Positions 58,097 through 64,000 of a stretch of DNA of 64,000 nucleotides are shown one piece after another; the first letter of the stretch is position 1; every line of letters begins with the position of its first letter. The position numbers were made by a program, and so were the translations under genes. The notes beneath the pieces are model-generated. The model was given only the letters and a program-made list of their open reading frames with translations. It did no database searches and had not been told where the DNA came from. Source of the DNA: Hippophae tibetana (Eukaryota; Streptophyta; Magnoliopsida; Rosales; Elaeagnaceae); assembly GCA_037013495.1 (NCBI GenBank), contig CM072810.1, positions 59,391,449-59,455,448 of the forward strand, given 5' to 3'.

Positions 58097-59742
58097 AAAA
58101 AAAAAACTATAAAGTTAACTTGAACACATGTTCCAGAGTTGTATATACAGCTCAAAACATTTCTTAAAATCATAATATGATTTATTGGTACTCTTATGGT
58201 TGTTCGTTATTAGAGTTGTTGAAACATTATACTTTTGAAGCATGAACAGAGAAAAAAAAACTTAGTGTTAGAAAAATAATAAGGGAGTTAAAAACAAGTA
58301 GGTGCACAACTTAGCAGGAAATTATCTTATGCAATATTCCTACATAAATTTTCTCTTTGGGGGCGTGCATTCTAAGAATGTAGTTGGTTTGAGTGGTTTT
58401 TATTATGTACGAAAATGATCCAATTTTTTTACTGATTTATTTATATTTCCTTTCCAAAACCGAGTTTATAATATATTACAAACATATATTAAACACATAT
58501 TTATAAATTTATTTATTTTTAAATATAATTTTATAAATATAAAAATATTTATATTATAAAATAAAAATTAAGAATATGTATACATGTTCTATTAACGTTT
58601 TTATGTTTAGCATATATATGTTAGGAGGAGTTTTATAATAAAATTCTACTATGCACGTAAACATTAAATGCGAATGTATATTGGATAGTCATTATAGCAA
58701 AAGAAAAAAAAAATACAAAGATGAGGAAGGATTTATACGAAGGTGAGAAGTACACATATCTCATCTAAAATTTTTACAAATAAATTTTTAAGTATAATGT
58801 TTATAAAACTATAGTCAAATTGCTCACATAAAATAGAAACTATGTTTTACTTAAGTTTTAAATTTTAAACTTGTAACACTAAATATCTAAAATAGAAAAA
58901 AATTAAATAATTTAAAAATATTTTTATTAAAACATTAAGATATAATATATTTTTTAAATTAAAAACAATTAATAGTTAAAAAAATGACTAAAACTATTTT
59001 TTTTTTTTTGCATTGTACCATTACTTAGATATAAATCCACTAACAAACATTAATAATCCTTATTTATAATTTTTTATCCAACCCCATTCATAATTAATGA
59101 TTGAGTTTGATGTTCTTAAGAGTTGAACAAGAAAATTCTAAACACAGGTTTATCATAATCAATTAGGGTTAATTATGTTTTATGTAAAATATTTATTTCT
59201 TTATAATTATGTCTATAATAATGTATAGGTAAGATAAAAAACATGTACAATAATGTATATTTTTAATGTTGTAATTATGCTTAAAGTTACTTATATTTCA
59301 GATAGCCCTGCTTCCTGATTCCTGATTCCCGATTCCCTTTGGAAAAATACAAACTTATAGGTAAGTAATCGAATAAATAATATATATAAAATTATGGAAG
59401 AATTTATGATTTGTCACCTCCAATTAAGTTAATTATTTCAGATATGTCAATATGAAATGAAAAGACTTGCTAGGGCATGTGTAGCCATGTTAGAGTGGTA
59501 ATGCTGTATTTCGAATGATGGTCACCGGATGAATTAGTAAACAGTTGAAATAGTCGATGACTTAGATGAAGGTACTTGGTTCAAATTCTGGTAGCAGACA
59601 AAATTAGGTTATCTCAGACGACAGAAAAATAAGAAAAAATGAAATATATATATATATATATATATATACCCCTCTTTCTTCATTTCCAATAAACTGTGTA
59701 AATATATATAAATAAAAAAATTACTAATAAAATGGAAGAAGT
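58097..59742. other. AT-rich 3' flank of the VQ gene
   Basis: No gene recognised. Short tandem CTGATTCC-type repeat near 59313-59335 and a (TA)n tract at 59644-59668 close to the end of the VQ gene. Confidence 0.5.
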
Positions 59743-60537
59743 TTACAAATCAGAGAAATTGCTGAATAAGTCTATAGAGGAATTGGGGGAATTAAGTAAA
59801 TGAGGTGAAACAAAGTAAGAATATGGAGGAGTATTTGGCATAAAACTACCTTCCATAAAATTCCTATTTCCATGAACCACTGGACTCAAATCATGAAAGA
59901 AACTATCTGATGGTGGTGTAAAATAATTCTGTGGAACTGGTTGTAGAGAACCTGGCCCTGGTGATAAAATCCCAGGAAACAAACTCTTATTTGATGACTC
60001 CATCATCATCTTATTATTATAATCCATCATACCAAACCCACCACCACCTTCTTCAACATTATTATTACCACTCATCATCATCATCATATGATGATGATCT
60101 CTACCACTACTTGTACTCTTATAATTGATTGATGATGTTTTTTCCCCTTTAGGAGACCAAGTCGCCTTCTCTATTGTTGCAAATCTAGCCGCGGGCATGC
60201 TAGTGTTTTCGATCAAAGGATAGTAAACATTAGTATTGTTATTCTGATTGATTAATGTTGTATTACTATCTGAAGAAGATGAAGATGATGACGATGACGA
60301 TGATAAACCAGTTAGACGTTGAACTAAACTCATGAAATCACATGGGTTTGTGTGGATTGTCTTCGGCGATACGGTGTAGATTATAACCGGTTGCCGGAGT
60401 TGTTGTTGCTGTTGATGGGATTGAGATTGCGGTGGTGGTATTGGAGGCTTTTTGATTTTGTGAGAATCTTTGTGTATTTTGAGAGGTGTTGGACGTGGGC
60501 CTTGAAGTTGAAGCTCTCTTCTTGGTGATGGATTCAT
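59743..60537 (-). CDS. VQ motif-containing protein (MKS1/VQ8/VQ20-like)
   Basis: Single-exon gene of 264 codons with the VQ motif FMSLVQRLTG at residues 68-77. The N-terminal LQLQGPRPTPLKIHKDSHKI (9-28), the segment VIIYTVSPKTIH (51-62) and the C-terminal FPGILSPGPGSL match the MKS1/VQ8/VQ20 group, nuclear proteins that bind WRKY factors through the VQ motif and tune defence or growth responses. Low-complexity runs of Gln (42-46), about 12 Ser after residue 78, and Met/His/Asn tracts in the middle separate the conserved blocks. The start ATG at 60537 is the first in frame. Exact orthology (MKS1, VQ8 or VQ20) is not settled here. Confidence 0.9.
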   Translation of the reverse strand: MNPSPRRELQLQGPRPTPLKIHKDSHKIKKPPIPPPQSQSHQQQQQLRQPVIIYTVSPKTIHTNPCDFMSLVQRLTGLSSSSSSSSSSSDSNTTLINQNNNTNVYYPLIENTSMPAARFATIEKATWSPKGEKTSSINYKSTSSGRDHHHMMMMMSGNNNVEEGGGGFGMMDYNNKMMMESSNKSLFPGILSPGPGSLQPVPQNYFTPPSDSFFHDLSPVVHGNRNFMEGSFMPNTPPYSYFVSPHLLNSPNSSIDLFSNFSDL

Positions 60538-60576
60538 GATTCAGATTTTGTGATAATAATTAGATTTAAAAATAGA

Positions 60577-60600
60577 GAAGAAGAAGAAGAAGAAGAAGAT
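60577..60600. repeat. (GAA)n microsatellite in VQ 5' leader
   Basis: About eight GAA units 40 bases upstream of the VQ start codon, followed by GAT-type repeats. On the - strand it is a CTT/TTC tract, a motif often seen in plant 5' UTRs. Confidence 0.85.
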
Positions 60601-60663
60601 GCTGACGATGATGATAATGATAAAGGCATTGTAATTATTTGTAATTCAAAATTGTTAAAGGGA

Positions 60664-60673
60664 AATATATAGA
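60664..60673 (-). promoter_or_regulatory. Putative TATA box of VQ gene
   Basis: CTATATATTT on the - strand about 130 bases upstream of the VQ ATG, with the CTT-rich leader between. Position and sequence fit a TATA box; not proven. Confidence 0.5.
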
Positions 60674-60679
60674 AGCTGA

Positions 60680-61436
60680 CATGAAATTAATATTAAGAAT
60701 AGACAACAAAAACAAAGTCAATGAATTGCAATGGGGATATTTAAATAGGAAATAAATATTTATATAATAATAAGGTGTTAATAAAGTTGGCTACTCTGTT
60801 CAAAGGATTAATTTAATAAGGGAATTTGCATATGGCCGGTTTCGTAGCTTTCTGGGATGTTTGAACGTGTCAAATTTGTAGTTAGGTGGGGTGTTTGGAA
60901 TTAAAGAGTAGTGAATGGAAAAATATTTTAGATAATAATTTATGTATCATAAATTTAAGATATTTTTATTTATTTGTTTATTTTAATAAAATTTAACCAA
61001 TCCATTTACTTAAATGATTTTAGTGGTAATATTTTGATGTTCTATATAAAAATCCAAAATTTAATTTTTAACTTCGACTTCTCCCACTCAAAATTGGTAT
61101 TTAACGTTTGAAATAAAAAATAAAATGATTTTGATGTCCTCGTATAAAATTATTTATACCAATATTGCCATGTTGGCATGGTGGTGATGATGTACCAATC
61201 CATGTCAGTATCTTCAAATGAGACTTTTTTGGTCAAAAGTATCTCCATGAATTTGGAAATATAATGATTGGTAAATAAGGTTCTCAACATACTATGATGA
61301 AGAAAAAAATGAAAAACTATATGCCAATTAATTAGTTAAAGAAACATATAGGACATGTATATATGGACAAAATCGTTGTATGTTATGGATGTTATGCCTT
61401 TGTCTCTCAATTTTTCATGCAGAGTATCTTAGAGTC
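60680..61436. other. VQ upstream region
   Basis: AT-rich, no other gene recognised before the copia LTR at 61437. Promoter elements beyond the TATA candidate were not identified with confidence. Confidence 0.4.
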
Positions 61437-61778
61437 TTAATTCAATTCAGAAACGTTCATAAAATCATATGAACTCATAATTTAAATGCAGCGGAAACAA
61501 AATTGGATTGAAAACATACATCTTGTCATTGATCAAATTTCAGCACTTACACGGGAATTCCAATGAATTTTCTGTTTGATGCTTTCACTGGTTTCTCACA
61601 CTTATTCTCTGCGTATTGATGGTGTATCTGAATTGTTATGTAGTTAATAGTGAGAGAACCCGATACTTTATTAAGGTTCTTCCATCAAGAACCTCGTTCG
61701 GTTTCGGAACCGACGTACGGTTCCGACAAAACTGAACCGTCACCACGGTTCACTAACGTTGCACCACTCTGATTTACA
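61437..61778 (-). repeat. 3' LTR of copia I
   Basis: 342 bp. On the - strand it starts TGTAAATCAGAG next to a purine tract (CCAAGTGGGAGAA, about 61780-61793). The other end aligns with TGTTAGA at 22080, although here the terminal TG reads TC on the + strand. Confidence 0.7.
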
Positions 61779-62062
61779 TTCTCCCACTTGGTGCAAACGT
61801 TAAGCGAAATTCTCTTGAGTAACAAAACACATGAATCATAGCGATAGGTCCTCTAAGAGCGAGTATTATCTTCCATGTATTACAATGTATTTAGTTTCTC
61901 AAGTGCTATACTTTATGTGGTAACTAAACTTAATGAATAAATCCAATATTTATTCTTGGTCTAATAAAATATATATATTTTTTCAAATAAATTAAGGCGC
62001 ACATGAATATGAGAAAATATCACAGTATATAAGAGTTTCATTAATTAATTGTATATATACAT

Positions 62063-62962
62063 TTACAAAGTGGAACCAATTCCCATTTTCTCTACATGAT
62101 TCTTGAATTTCATTGGTGGCATGCCTTTAGTCAAAGGATCAGCAATCATCAACTCAGTACTTACGTGCTCAATGACCACTTTCTTTTCCTTAACACGTTC
62201 TCTTATGGCCAAGTACTTAATGTCGATGTGCTTACTACGACTACCACTTTTGTTGTTCTTAGCCATAAATACAACAGTTGAGTTGTCACAGTATAATCTT
62301 AATGGCCTAGAAATAGAGTCAACTACTCTAAGCATGGAAATGAAACTCTTTAACCATACACCATGCGATGTGGACTCAAAACATGATAGGAACTCGACCT
62401 CCATAGTGGAAGTAGCAGTCAAGGACTGTTTCGTACTCCTCCAAGACACAGCTCCACCGGCAAGCATGAAAATGTAACCAGATGTTGATTTTCGTGAATC
62501 AATACAGCCAACAAAGTCCGCATCGGAGTAGCCAATTACTTCCAGTTCATCGGTTCGTCTATACATGAGCATATAATCCTTGGTTCCTTGTAGGTACCTC
62601 ATCACTTTCTTTGCAGCTTTCCAATCGTCAACACCTGGATTACTCTGATATCTCCCTAGCATCCCAACAACAAATGCAATGCCAGGTCTGGTGCAGACTT
62701 GAGCATACATCAGGCTTTCAACAGCTGAAGCATATGGAATGGTTTTCATCTGTTCTCTTTGAAAATCATTCTTTGGGCATTGGTCCAAATTGAACTTATC
62801 ACCCTTCACAATGGGAGCAACACTTGGTGAACAATCATTCATTCGAAATCTCTCTAAAACTTTATTGATATAGGTTTTCTGAGATAAACCCAAGACACCT
62901 CGAAGTCTATCTCTATGGATCTTAATGCCAATGACATAAGATGCCTCACCCATATCCTTCAT
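62063..62962 (-). pseudogene. copia I RT C-terminus and RNase H
   Basis: 299 open codons. They cover MKDMGEASYVIGIKIHRDR (RT thumb side), PYASAVESLMYAQVCTRPGI, the SDADFVGCIDSRKSTSGYIF box (RNase H start), [35 protein letters not shown] and the terminal [20 protein letters not shown]. One TAA just upstream (about 62975) separates it from the YVDD part. Confidence 0.92.
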
Positions 62963-62983
62963 GTCAAAATTTTTATAGAGGAA

Positions 62984-64000
62984 TTATTTTACCTCATGTA
63001 GCAAACCCTTATCATTGGCTGCAAGAAAAATATCATCCACATATAGCACCAAAAAACAAATCTTACTCCCACTAACCTTCTGGTATATACATTGATCCAT
63101 GACGTTCTCTTCAAAACCAAATGAAGTGATGACCTTATGGAATTTCAAATACCATTGACGGGAAGCTTGTTTTATTCCATATATGGATTTATTAAACTTA
63201 CAAACCAAATGTTCACCATCACTAGAGAAGAATCCTTCAGGTTGTTTCATATAAACCTCTTCCTCTAGGTTACCATTAAGGAAAGCCGTTTTCACATCCA
63301 TTTATTGCAAATCCAAATCAAAATGGGCAACCAATGCCATGACCACACAAAGTGAATCTTTCTTAGATACCAGAGAAAATGTCTTTGTGTAGTCGATTCC
63401 TTCCCTTTGAGTGAATCCTTTGGCAACGAGTCTTGCCTTATGTCTCTCAATGTTGCCTTGTGAGTCTTTATTTGTTTTGAAGACCCATTTACATCCAATG
63501 GATTTCACACCATCAGGCAACTTGACGAGATCCCAGACTCGATTAGACGCCATAGAATCCATCTCTTTTTTCATGGTATTGTACCATAAGTTCGAAACCT
63601 CAGAACTTATGGCCTGTGAAAACATCTCAGGATCATTTTCGGCTCTAACATTATAGTCACATTCTTGTAGATACACAACATAATCATTAGGAATCACTGA
63701 TTTCCTTACTCTAGTAGATCTTCTTAATACTGCATCAACATTCTCTTAAGAAGCAGGATCATGTTGTTCATCTGGTTGTTCAACAATTGTAGGCATCTGT
63801 TGAACTTCAAAATCTACTGGATCATGATCAATAGCTTGTGGTACTTCCAAGACTGGTTCTTCAACACTCGTTTGTACTCGAGGCGTGTTGTTAACAATAA
63901 TGATCAGTCCATTACTTGAAGTGGCATATTGAGCATCTGAATGATCTTTCTCAGAACCAATGCCCTGGGATCGATCACTCCCACTAATCAAGTAATTCTC
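62984..64000 (-). pseudogene. copia I RT N-terminal and middle parts, and linker
   Basis: Three frames in the same phase divided by stops at about 63302 and 63745. They contain SIGCKWVFKTNKDSQGN, HKARLVAKGFTQREGIDYTK, MDVKTAFLNGNLEEEVYMK, KQASRQWYLKFHKV and the YVDD box in LVLYVDDIFLAAND (about 63035). Where copy B has a sense codon the stops look like CAA-to-TAA changes. Confidence 0.9.

Larger units (their letters stand above)
61437..64000 (-). mobile_element. Ty1-copia element I, 3' part (cut by window edge)
   Basis: Same family as 22080-26117 but better preserved. The - strand reads: linker (63991-63746), RT (63697-62984), end of RT and RNase H (62962-62063), then polypurine tract and 3' LTR (61778-61437). 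Gag, protease, integrase and 5' LTR lie beyond the window. Confidence 0.92.

Noticed and set aside
59460..59600. tRNA-derived SINE (GGTTCAAATTC box B-like sequence near 59580)
   Set aside because: No matching box A at the proper distance and no cloverleaf or clear target duplication.

Overview
The window is nuclear DNA of a flowering plant, most likely a eudicot. It is AT-rich, carries two recognisable plant genes, and is otherwise dominated by LTR retrotransposons, their solo LTRs, small DNA transposons and decayed plastid DNA. No prokaryotic operons, phage or CRISPR were seen.

Host genes. A MITOFERRIN-LIKE 1 type chloroplast carrier gene (MFL1) lies on the + strand. Its main exon is at 5130-6314, and a possible upstream exon ends at 2939 and would splice in frame. 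A VQ-motif protein gene of the MKS1/VQ8/VQ20 type lies on the - strand at 59743-60537. Both look intact.

Layout. 1-2175: 5' part of a well-preserved Ty1-copia element (- strand) that runs off the left edge. 2176-6505: MFL1, with an 853-bp hAT-like MITE upstream or in its intron. 7755-13944: Athila-like Ty3-gypsy element (- strand) with RT, RNase H and the integrase core deleted. 14098-16765: mosaic of decayed plastid fragments (rrn23, psbB, rps12-rps7 region, ndhF). 19271-19624: long-TIR foldback element. About 20280-20870 and 26140-26640: two diverged fragments of a MULE/FAR1-like SWIM-domain gene. 22080-26117: 5'-truncated copia element. 27241-28935: tandem duplication followed by a solo-LTR-like block. 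32422-33959: solo LTR of the Athila-like family with a perfect 5-bp target duplication. 34692-49149: an old copia element split by at least four later insertions, including a Tat-like gypsy element with an antisense extra ORF and no RT. 52151-58091: gypsy element with 5-bp target duplications, whose 3' side has been replaced by another family's LTR. 61437-64000: a second copia copy of the 22-26 kb family, running off the right edge.

How it fits together. The two genes are islands in a nested transposon landscape. Several elements (7.7-13.9 kb, 37-42.6 kb, 52-58 kb) lost catalytic pol domains but kept gag and protease, so they could only have moved with enzymes supplied in trans, if at all. 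Nonsense codons in the better-preserved copia copies and substitutions in the plastid DNA are mostly C-to-T or G-to-A, the pattern expected from deamination of methylated cytosine. I recognised no wholly new system. The most distinctive items are the palindrome at the tip of the Athila-like LTR, the antisense ORF of the Tat-like element, the plastid mosaic and the candidate upstream exon of MFL1.
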